In this document: one piece after another, positions 1-5,379 of the stretch | Layout of the letters: the number at the start of each line of letters is the position of its first letter | Numbering within the stretch: position 1 is the first letter of the stretch | From: Candidatus Saccharimonadota bacterium | GTDB taxonomy: Bacteria; Patescibacteriota; Saccharimonadia; Saccharimonadales; Saccharimonadaceae | Reading direction: 5' to 3' | Assembly (NCBI GenBank): GCA_018064165.1 | Contig: JAGOZV010000036.1 | Coordinates: 1 to 6,221, forward strand | Length of the DNA: 6,221 nt | Program-made: the position numbers and the translations under genes | Notes under the pieces: generated by a model | What the model was told of the DNA's origin: nothing | Database searches by the model: none | Seen by the model: the letters and a program-made list of their open reading frames with translations, nothing else

Positions 1-282
1 CCTCTTAGCTCTGACGGAAAAACTATTAATACTTTGTGGAAGCCAGACGAAAAAGATGATTCTCCGGGTTCAATAAATGGCTACAAAGGTCGCCGAGGCA
101 TATATGAAGCCTTGAAAAATACCGTCGCAGTTCAACACCTAATTACGGCGAACGCTACAAGCGAGCAAATTAACGAACAAGCCTTAAAAGACGGCATGAT
201 AAGCATGACATTAGACGGTTTTATCAAATGCTTAAGAGGCGAAACTACTGTTGAAGAAGTAATGCGTGTGGTAAGGAACTAA
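1..282 (+). CDS. pilB: Type IV pilus assembly ATPase PilB, C-terminal fragment
   Basis: This is the last 93 codons of a GspE/PilB-family secretion ATPase. The reading frame is open to the window edge, so the start and the Walker boxes lie upstream. PilB is the cytoplasmic hexameric motor that drives pilus extension through PilC. The family signature is GYKGRRGIYEAL at fragment residues 27-38, followed by a helix bundle with an Ala/Glu-rich stretch, DGMISMTLDGFIKCLRG (about 62-78, canonical 'eGM.tL..DG..K...G') and a TTVEEVMRVV end (about 80-89) that closes the family in the usual way. Oddly, canonical PilB has a zinc-binding CxxC just before GYKGR, and here that stretch is Asp/Ser/Gly-rich with no cysteine. 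The stop is 3 nt before the pilC ATG, so the two are surely cotranscribed. GspE of a type II-like system cannot be excluded from this piece alone, but the pilMNO context favours PilB. Confidence 0.93.
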   Translation, partial: PLSSDGKTINTLWKPDEKDDSPGSINGYKGRRGIYEALKNTVAVQHLITANATSEQINEQALKDGMISMTLDGFIKCLRGETTVEEVMRVVRN

Positions 283-285
283 ACT

Positions 286-1515
286 ATGCCACTATTCTAC
301 TATGAAGCTATTGATGAAAAGAAAAAAATAGTTAAAGGAAAAATAGAACACGAAGATCGCTCTGACGTGATAAAAACTTTAGTTTCACAAAAGTTGCGCC
401 CTATTAAAATAACAGAGACTAAACCGAATTCTTTAACATCAATGAATATCTCTTTTGGTGGAAAGAAAATAAAAAACAGCGATCTAGTAATAATGACTCG
501 ACAACTTAGTGTTATGGTGGGCGCTGGGGTGCCTTTAATACGTTCTTTAAACTCATTAGCCTTGCACGCACCAGAAGAATCACCTCTTCGATCAATACTC
601 CTGGAAGCTATTAAAGATATTGAAGGTGGCGCGACCCTAAGTGAGGCATTTGCTAAACACCCAAGAACCTTTGATCCTGTTTATGTAAATATGGTAAAAG
701 CTGGTGAAACAGCGGGTATTCTAGACGAGATATTGAATCGCCTTGCCATTCAACAAGAAAGAACAACCTCCATGAACCGTAAAATTAAAGGCGCCATGAT
801 GTACCCAATGGTTTTAATGGTTGTTACAATACTAGCTTTTTTTGGTCTAATGATATTTATCATTCCTCAAATTGGGTCTATAGTTACAGAGCTAAGTGGC
901 GACGACAGCTCTTTACCAGGGCTTACCGTAGCGATGCTTGCAATTAGCGATTTTTTCGTTAAATTTTGGTATTTAATAATTGTTGCGATTATTACAGCTG
1001 TGCTTGTTTTCAGATACATAATCAAAACCCCTAAAGGTAAGCACTGGTGGCACGAATTAATCATAAAAGTTCCTGGTATTGGCGTGCTTATCAATAAAAT
1101 CGTCGTAGCTCGCTTTACTAGAACTTTTTCTTCATTAATGGGCGCTGGTGTCGCAGTGCTTGAGGCGTTAGACGTCACTTCTGGTGCTGTGGGAAATGTC
1201 ATTTACCAAGAGGCTTTATCGGAAGTGGCCGAAAAAGTCAAAAATGGAGAGATTCTTTCTACCGCTATTGAAGATACGGGACTATTTCCACCAATCGTTG
1301 CGCAAATGTTATCTGCCGGCGAAGAAACTGGACAAATTGACACTATTTTAATAAAAGTGGCCGATTATTACGACGAAGAAGTAGACGTAGCGGTAAATAG
1401 TATAAGCTCTATTATAGAGCCTGTAATGATTGTTATTATGGGCGGAATGGTCGGCTTAGTTGCAGCCAGTGTTATGGTGCCAATTGCGCAAATGTCTCAA
1501 AACATAAAAGGTTAA
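286..1515 (+). CDS. pilC: Type IV pilus inner-membrane platform protein PilC
   Basis: PilC/GspF family polytopic membrane protein of 409 aa, the normal full length. It sits in the cytoplasmic membrane and couples PilB ATPase motion to pilin polymerisation. Two T2SSF repeats are visible. The first covers about residues 67-190, with MTRQLSVMVGAGVPL at 70-84, MVKAGETAGILDEIL at 136-150 and RKIKGAMMYP at 165-174. The second covers about 275-400, with ARFTRTFSSLMGAGV at 275-289, MLSAGEETGQID at 341-352 and IIEPVMIVIMGG at 376-387. Membrane segments fall near 172-196, 226-246 and 376-401, the usual three. The short N-terminal domain (FYYEAIDEKKKIVKG) is also typical. The ATG at 286 is supported by TAAGGA at 272-277, a good Shine-Dalgarno lying inside the end of pilB with an 8-nt spacer. 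The 53-nt gap that follows contains a candidate promoter for pilM. Confidence 0.97.
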   Translation: MPLFYYEAIDEKKKIVKGKIEHEDRSDVIKTLVSQKLRPIKITETKPNSLTSMNISFGGKKIKNSDLVIMTRQLSVMVGAGVPLIRSLNSLALHAPEESPLRSILLEAIKDIEGGATLSEAFAKHPRTFDPVYVNMVKAGETAGILDEILNRLAIQQERTTSMNRKIKGAMMYPMVLMVVTILAFFGLMIFIIPQIGSIVTELSGDDSSLPGLTVAMLAISDFFVKFWYLIIVAIITAVLVFRYIIKTPKGKHWWHELIIKVPGIGVLINKIVVARFTRTFSSLMGAGVAVLEALDVTSGAVGNVIYQEALSEVAEKVKNGEILSTAIEDTGLFPPIVAQMLSAGEETGQIDTILIKVADYYDEEVDVAVNSISSIIEPVMIVIMGGMVGLVAASVMVPIAQMSQNIKG

Positions 1516-1542
1516 TTTTACTTCATTATTTCTTTATGCTTA

Positions 1543-1551
1543 TGCTACAAT
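1543..1551 (+). promoter_or_regulatory. Candidate extended -10 promoter upstream of pilM
   Basis: TGC-TACAAT (TG at 1543-1544, hexamer at 1546-1551) matches an extended -10 element with 5 of 6 consensus bases. There is no good -35: TTCATT at 1522-1527, with an 18-nt spacer, is the best candidate and matches only half the consensus. Transcription would begin near 1558, giving a leader of only about 11-20 nt before pilM. The element lies in the only sizeable gap within the pilus cluster (1516-1568), which supports it, but the region is AT-rich and chance matches are easy. It would let pilMNO and the following genes be made independently of pilB-pilC. Confidence 0.45.
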
Positions 1552-1577
1552 AGAATATAGAAATACACGTGGGCAAA

Positions 1578-2636
1578 ATGTCAAAATCATTATTTTACAG
1601 AGATAAACCAATTTTCGGATTAGAAGTTAGTAGCACGGCCATAAAAGCCATGTCTATTAATTCCAAAAAATTAGATGTAACTTCCTACGGCTCTGTAGAT
1701 ATTGATCCTAAAAAAATGAGCGAGTCTATAGAGAATAAAGATTCTTACATTGCCGAACAATTCACAAATCTTATAAAGAATAACATCCAGGGAAACCTTA
1801 ATTCTAATCGAGCCGTTATTGGTATCCCTACTATTAAAACTTTTTCGCGCACTTTTACGCTTCCACGAAAAGTAGAAAAAAATTTAAAAGACGCAGTAGC
1901 ACTTGAAGTTGATCAATATATACCACTCCCTAGTGACACTTTATACATTGATTATCAAATTATAGAAAAAACTAAGTCCGATATCATAGTCTTATTAAAC
2001 GCAGCTCCAAAAAAATATATAGATGCTATTTATGCAGCAGCCAAAGAAGCTTCTTTGCAGTGCGTTATGATTGAGCCCAACATTAATGCAATCGCTAGAG
2101 TTCTCAAAAAAACCGAAAGTGGCGATTTACCTACCGTTATTTTAGATATTGGCGCCGCTTCAACAGATATAGCAATTTTAGATGGTGGAACTGTTCGCGT
2201 AACAGGGAGTGTAGCTGTTGGGGGGAATACTTTTACTATCAATATATCTAAAAATCTTGGTGTTAGCCTAGAAAATGCCTATCAGCTTAAAGTTCTAAAC
2301 GGACTAAATGCTGGCAGTCGACAAAAATCTATCCAAAAAGCAATCAAGTTAAATCTCGAAGATATTACAAGAGAAATCAGAAGAGTAATGCGATACTATG
2401 CCGATCGTGTATCTCCCGACACAGATTTTCAGCAACTACTAATCGTAGGAAATGGAGCAAATATGCCAGGCCTAGGAGAATACATGACCAACGAGCTATT
2501 AATTGCGGCACGAGTTGCTGCTCCATGGCAAAAATTAGATTTTGGAAGACTTGACGAACCAGCAAAACAAATTAAACCTCAGCTTATTGCTGCGGCTGGA
2601 TTATCCTGTATTCCACCAAAGGAGATACCACTGTAA
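1578..2636 (+). CDS. pilM: Type IV pilus actin-like ATPase PilM
   Basis: PilM is a cytoplasmic actin/FtsA-fold protein that binds nucleotide and the N-terminal tail of PilN, forming the inner ring of the alignment complex. With the ATG at 1578 it is 352 aa, the usual size. The phosphate-1 region is FGLEVSSTAIKAM (13-25), the SHS2-type insert is followed by LEVDQYIPLP (109-118, a PilM hallmark), the phosphate-2 region is VILDIGAASTDIAIL (187-201) and the adenosine region is LLIVGNGANMPGL (287-299). Two glycines usual in these motifs are replaced (Ser at 18 in phosphate-1, Asn at 292), so nucleotide binding may be altered. The frame also allows a GTG start at 1569, adding three residues. I prefer ATG because it is the commoner codon and the protein then begins close to the conserved strand; neither has a clear Shine-Dalgarno. 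The stop TAA shares its last base with the pilN ATG, which implies translational coupling. Confidence 0.93.
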   Translation: MSKSLFYRDKPIFGLEVSSTAIKAMSINSKKLDVTSYGSVDIDPKKMSESIENKDSYIAEQFTNLIKNNIQGNLNSNRAVIGIPTIKTFSRTFTLPRKVEKNLKDAVALEVDQYIPLPSDTLYIDYQIIEKTKSDIIVLLNAAPKKYIDAIYAAAKEASLQCVMIEPNINAIARVLKKTESGDLPTVILDIGAASTDIAILDGGTVRVTGSVAVGGNTFTINISKNLGVSLENAYQLKVLNGLNAGSRQKSIQKAIKLNLEDITREIRRVMRYYADRVSPDTDFQQLLIVGNGANMPGLGEYMTNELLIAARVAAPWQKLDFGRLDEPAKQIKPQLIAAAGLSCIPPKEIPL

Positions 2637-3214
2637 TGATTACTTTATTACCTTACAAAATACGCGAAAACTTAAAACTCGCAAAGAGAAATTCCATCCT
2701 AACTAAATACATTGCTCTTTTACTAGCAGTTGGCTTATTCCTTGGATTGTATTATGTTGGCATGAAGTTCCAAATAAATAACATTAAAGAATCTAACGAA
2801 TCTCAAATTGTTTACGCAGCCAAAAAAGATCAAGCAAGAGTAGACAAAGAAAATGCAGCTAAGACTGAAGCCACTTCTATTAATTCCGCCCTTTCAACTG
2901 CAAAAAACAGTTTCTCTCACCCATCATATTTTAAATTATTAACCGCACTTGCTAATAGTATGCCAAACGGATCAATCATTAAAACGTTAAGTATCTCAAA
3001 TTCTACAATGAAGTCTCCAATACAACTTCAAGTGTTGCTAAAATCTAACGATGCTGTCTCAGGTTTAAAAGAAGGTTTTGCCCGTAATAATGAGATATTC
3101 ACCAAAGTGTCTGTCGATTCCGTAACCTCTAACAACGATTCAGGCGAAGAGAATTCTAAATATCCCACAACGGCCACAGTCAACATAACTATTAATACGG
3201 AAGCACTGAAGTAA
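2636..3214 (+). CDS. pilN: Type IV pilus alignment protein PilN
   Basis: A 192-aa single-pass membrane protein. The first residues, MITLLPYKIRE, match the conserved 'INLLP' tail by which PilN plugs into PilM in the cytoplasm. One membrane segment follows at about 23-42, then a Lys/Glu/Ala-rich coiled-coil-like stretch (about 45-90), then an alpha/beta extracytoplasmic domain (about 95-190) containing LLTALANSMPNGSIIKTLSI at 101-120, the pattern typical of PilN ferredoxin-like domains. PilN pairs with PilO and transmits the state of PilM/PilB to the surface side. The start is well supported: AAAGGAG at 2618-2624 is a strong Shine-Dalgarno 11 nt before the ATG, and the ATG overlaps the pilM stop by one base. 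A Ser/Asn/Glu-rich loop near 164-175 interrupts the last strands and is probably surface exposed. Confidence 0.92.
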   Translation: MITLLPYKIRENLKLAKRNSILTKYIALLLAVGLFLGLYYVGMKFQINNIKESNESQIVYAAKKDQARVDKENAAKTEATSINSALSTAKNSFSHPSYFKLLTALANSMPNGSIIKTLSISNSTMKSPIQLQVLLKSNDAVSGLKEGFARNNEIFTKVSVDSVTSNNDSGEENSKYPTTATVNITINTEALK

Positions 3215-3215
3215 T

Positions 3216-3833
3216 ATGAAAAAAACGAAAAAAGACAAAGAGTCATCGCCAATAAAATCATTAAATTATTTCTTAATATTTTTGATAGTTCTTTCTTTTG
3301 GTGGAATAATTTCTATTGTTTATCTTGCATACACTAACTTAACCAGTAGTGCCGATCAAGCAAACCAGGCAATATCAAAAATTCAGCAGGAGAACGCACC
3401 GCTTGAAAATACTGATCAAATAATTGCTCAAAATGCAAAATTCGCAGATATTTTACAAATAGTGCCAAGGCTCTCTGCTCCAGCAGCAGATGTTCAGCCA
3501 GTTTTAACAAACGATATCAACAAATACGCTAGATTAACTGGCATACGCATTTCTAGCACCACTTACGGAAAAGAAGCTGCTGCGACGGGATCGGCCACAG
3601 GAGGACAAACACCTGCTAACCCTAGTCAGCCCTCATCAGACGAAACAGACAGTGGGGCAAACACTATAAAAATTGAGGCAGGAAATGCTGTACCAATGCG
3701 CTCAATTTTACAATTTATTAAATTAATAGAAAATAATCTTCCTGTTATGTACTTAACGGAAATATCTTTAGACAGTACCAATACCAATGACGTAAAAATA
3801 TCTTCAATGACGATAGGAGTGCAAGCACAATGA
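3216..3833 (+). CDS. pilO: PilO-like type IV pilus alignment protein
   Basis: A 205-aa protein with the architecture of PilO: a Lys-rich cytoplasmic N-terminus (1-14), one membrane segment (about 17-39), a Gln/Ala/Glu-rich coiled coil (about 44-82) and a small alpha/beta domain (about 84-205). LQIVPRLSAPAADV (80-93) followed by an ARLTGIRISS strand (105-114) resembles the start of the PilO ferredoxin-like fold, and SILQFIKLIENNLPVMYLTE (163-182) is the expected helix-strand before the end. PilO forms heterodimers with PilN on the outer face of the membrane. A low-complexity insert of about 27 residues (121-147; Ala, Gly, Thr, Ser, Pro) splits the domain between two strands. The ATG is 1 nt after the pilN stop; upstream GGAAG (3199-3203) is a weak, distant Shine-Dalgarno, so coupling to pilN is likely. 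Sequence similarity in this family is low, so the assignment rests on position plus architecture. Confidence 0.82.
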   Translation: MKKTKKDKESSPIKSLNYFLIFLIVLSFGGIISIVYLAYTNLTSSADQANQAISKIQQENAPLENTDQIIAQNAKFADILQIVPRLSAPAADVQPVLTNDINKYARLTGIRISSTTYGKEAAATGSATGGQTPANPSQPSSDETDSGANTIKIEAGNAVPMRSILQFIKLIENNLPVMYLTEISLDSTNTNDVKISSMTIGVQAQ

Positions 3834-4114
3834 AAAACATAGAACAAAAGCTTAAACAGTCTAGCTTTTCTATTTTTACTATAATAGTTTTAGCTTTAAC
3901 TGCTATAACTGTGTTTTGGTTTAACAATATTGTTACCACACAGATGCCAAATGGTTCGTCTAACACTAGCTCTACTGTTCAACAAAGCAATGGCCAAATG
4001 CAAGAATTTAATGCAGATATAGCAACTAAGTTGAGACAGCTAACGCCATCTGCAAGCGTAACAAGCGCTCCAGATATTGCCGTTGAAGGTCGAATTAACC
4101 CGTTCGCCGAATAA
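3830..4114 (+). CDS. Small single-pass membrane protein in the pilP position
   Basis: A 94-aa protein I cannot assign by motif. It has a short basic N-terminus (residues 1-11), one hydrophobic membrane helix (about 13-33) ending in Trp-Phe, and an extracytoplasmic tail that is Ser/Asn/Thr/Gln-rich (38-58), then possibly helical (59-71), then a Ser/Ala/Pro-rich stretch closing with EGRINPFAE (86-94). There is no lipobox, so it is not a classical PilP lipoprotein, and it is about half PilP length. Its ATG overlaps the pilO stop (ATGA) and is preceded by AGGAG at 3815-3819 with a 10-nt spacer, so it is certainly translated with pilO. Position after PilO, topology and the late NPF (PilP-type proteins often carry a related 'R..DPF' near the N-terminal linker) suggest a PilP-like accessory of the PilMNO complex. 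This is inference; it may be specific to its lineage. Confidence 0.75.
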   Translation: MKNIEQKLKQSSFSIFTIIVLALTAITVFWFNNIVTTQMPNGSSNTSSTVQQSNGQMQEFNADIATKLRQLTPSASVTSAPDIAVEGRINPFAE

Positions 4115-4119
4115 CTTTA

Positions 4120-4128
4120 TGATATAAT
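4120..4128 (+). promoter_or_regulatory. Extended -10 promoter giving a leaderless PRC-barrel mRNA
   Basis: TGA-TATAAT (TG at 4120-4121, hexamer at 4123-4128) is a perfect extended -10 element. With the usual 6-nt gap, transcription would start at 4135, the A of the ATG of the next gene, so the transcript would have no leader. There is no recognisable -35 at 16-18 nt (CCGTTC at 4100-4105), as is acceptable for extended -10 promoters. The element occupies the 20-nt space after the 94-aa gene, and no Shine-Dalgarno precedes the ATG, which fits leaderless initiation. Confidence 0.65.
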
Positions 4129-4134
4129 TAGCAT

Positions 4135-4737
4135 ATGCTTATATTCGGAGAAAAACTTATTGACACACCTGTTTTAAGCCTGCAAACAGGTACTGAACTT
4201 GCTCGCACCGAACAAGCTATCATCGACCCTTCTAATCTTCACATAGTTGGATATAAACTCAGCGGAAGACTTTTGTCAAATCCTAATAACTCTTATATTC
4301 GCACAAACGAAATACGTGAATACGCCCCTCTTGGTCTTATCGTAAATAGCAACGACGACATTTTAACAGAAGATGATATTATAACCCAAAAGCAAATTTA
4401 TGAGCTGGGATTTAATCCGGTCGGCCTTAAGGTAATAGACGAGCACAAGTCACGGCTTGGAAAAGTTGTTGGATACACGGTAAACATACCATCTTTCACC
4501 ATTCTTCAGCTTCGCGTTGCTAAATCTGGCATTTATCAAATTGTAAACACAGATAAGCTCATTCATCGATCTCAGATAGTTGAAATAAACAACACCGAAA
4601 TAATCGTTAAAGCAACTACGAAAAAACTGAAAGACGTCACCCCCTTAATAAATACCGAAGCAATTATTAATCCATTTAGAACCAATAGGCCGTCTCAAGA
4701 GACTTCTGGATCGTTATCTGCGGATAGTACTTCTTGA
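4135..4737 (+). CDS. Double PRC-barrel domain protein at the end of the pilus cluster
   Basis: A 200-aa soluble protein with no signal peptide or membrane segment. It appears to contain two PRC-barrel-like repeats of the photosynthetic reaction centre H-subunit/RimM type. Repeat one is at about 9-72, with GTELARTEQAIIDP at 19-32 and HIVGYKLSG at 36-44. Repeat two is at about 93-160, with VGLKVIDEHKSRLGKVVGY at 96-114 and strands to IIVKA. The pattern of a 'G..lGkv.d..id....v.gy' turn followed by strands is what shows the family. The tail is Ser/Thr/Asn-rich and holds INPF at 178-181. PRC barrels are small beta-barrel adaptors that bind other proteins or RNA; the partner here is unknown. The ATG is fixed by the absence of any other early start and by the -10 directly upstream. 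Its last 43 nt overlap recX on the other strand. A role with the pilus machine is suggested by position only. Confidence 0.8.
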   Translation: MLIFGEKLIDTPVLSLQTGTELARTEQAIIDPSNLHIVGYKLSGRLLSNPNNSYIRTNEIREYAPLGLIVNSNDDILTEDDIITQKQIYELGFNPVGLKVIDEHKSRLGKVVGYTVNIPSFTILQLRVAKSGIYQIVNTDKLIHRSQIVEINNTEIIVKATTKKLKDVTPLINTEAIINPFRTNRPSQETSGSLSADSTS

Positions 4738-5354
4738 ATTTGGTAGTATTGATACCCCTTGCTCACTAGGTATTTTATAAATTTATCATCATTCTCATAC
4801 CTGTGGCGTCGTTTAGCAATTACTTTTTTTAACTCTTCTTCGTCATTTCTCTCAGAATTTTCTATAACCGTATTCACAATCTCTTGCGAAACTCCTTTTT
4901 TCAGAAGCTCCTGTTTTAGTGTGCGCTCGCTAATTCCTTTTTTCAAGTTACGATTTTCAACCCAATAACGTGCAAAATTTTCATCATTAAGATATTTTTT
5001 TTCAATTAACTTATTTATAATACGTTGAGATAATTCTGGTGCCATTCCAATTCTTTCGCGACGTTCACCCTTAACCAAATAAGTTTTTGTACGAGTTTGT
5101 CGATACAAATAATCGCTGATTTCTCGCGTGGATCGTGGGCGTGCCAACGAATACACCATAGCTTTCGTATAATACTTACTAAACTCGCCCTCACGTCGCA
5201 ATGCAACGACCTCTTCGTCACTATAGATATTCCCAGGTTTGACGGCTAAGTCTATAACCTGAGAAATATCTAGGCTGAATTCGTATTTATTATTTAGAAA
5301 TATATTTATTCTATCTGGATTTTTTATCTGAGAGGATAACTTTGTAACTTCCAT
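4695..5354 (-). CDS. recX: RecX, regulator of RecA
   Basis: A 219-aa RecX-family protein, within the family's size range. RecX is a helical-repeat cytoplasmic protein that lies in the groove of the RecA filament and modulates (usually limits) its activity. Hallmarks are AMVYSLARPRSTREISDYL (65-83, the 'RpRs..El..yL' repeat 1), then LIEKKYLNDENFARYWVENR (116-135) and GISERTLKQELLKKGVSQEIV (140-160) of repeat 2, and a third repeat of Glu/Lys-rich helices (about 170-210) with VSKGYQYYQIQEVL (197-210). An N-terminal extension (1-55) of predicted beta strands precedes the repeats, as in many Gram-positive-type RecX proteins. An insert of about 22 residues, rich in Lys/Arg/Glu, follows repeat 1 (about 87-108). 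It lies 25 nt downstream of recA, the classical order. No Shine-Dalgarno is visible before the ATG, and its stop is inside the PRC-barrel gene. Confidence 0.92.
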   Translation of the reverse strand: MEVTKLSSQIKNPDRINIFLNNKYEFSLDISQVIDLAVKPGNIYSDEEVVALRREGEFSKYYTKAMVYSLARPRSTREISDYLYRQTRTKTYLVKGERRERIGMAPELSQRIINKLIEKKYLNDENFARYWVENRNLKKGISERTLKQELLKKGVSQEIVNTVIENSERNDEEELKKVIAKRRHRYENDDKFIKYLVSKGYQYYQIQEVLSADNDPEVS

Positions 5355-5379
5355 TAATTAAATATTCTAAAAATATAAT

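Noticed and set aside
867..1202. Minus-strand open frame of 111 codons opposite pilC
   Set aside because: It is an antisense shadow of a strongly conserved membrane-protein gene, with no family motif and no start signal.
3599..3604. Strong Shine-Dalgarno-like AGGAGG inside pilO
   Set aside because: No ATG, GTG or TTG follows at a usable distance. It lies in the low-complexity linker and looks like coincidental codon content.
4692..4703. GTCTC-AA-GAGAC hairpin over the recX stop codon
   Set aside because: The stem is effectively 4 bp with a tight loop and no T-run follows on either strand, so it does not make a rho-independent terminator.
4759..4968. Plus-strand open frame opposite recX
   Set aside because: It lies wholly inside recX on the other strand; its Phe/Ser-rich product is what the reverse complement of Lys/Glu-rich codons gives.
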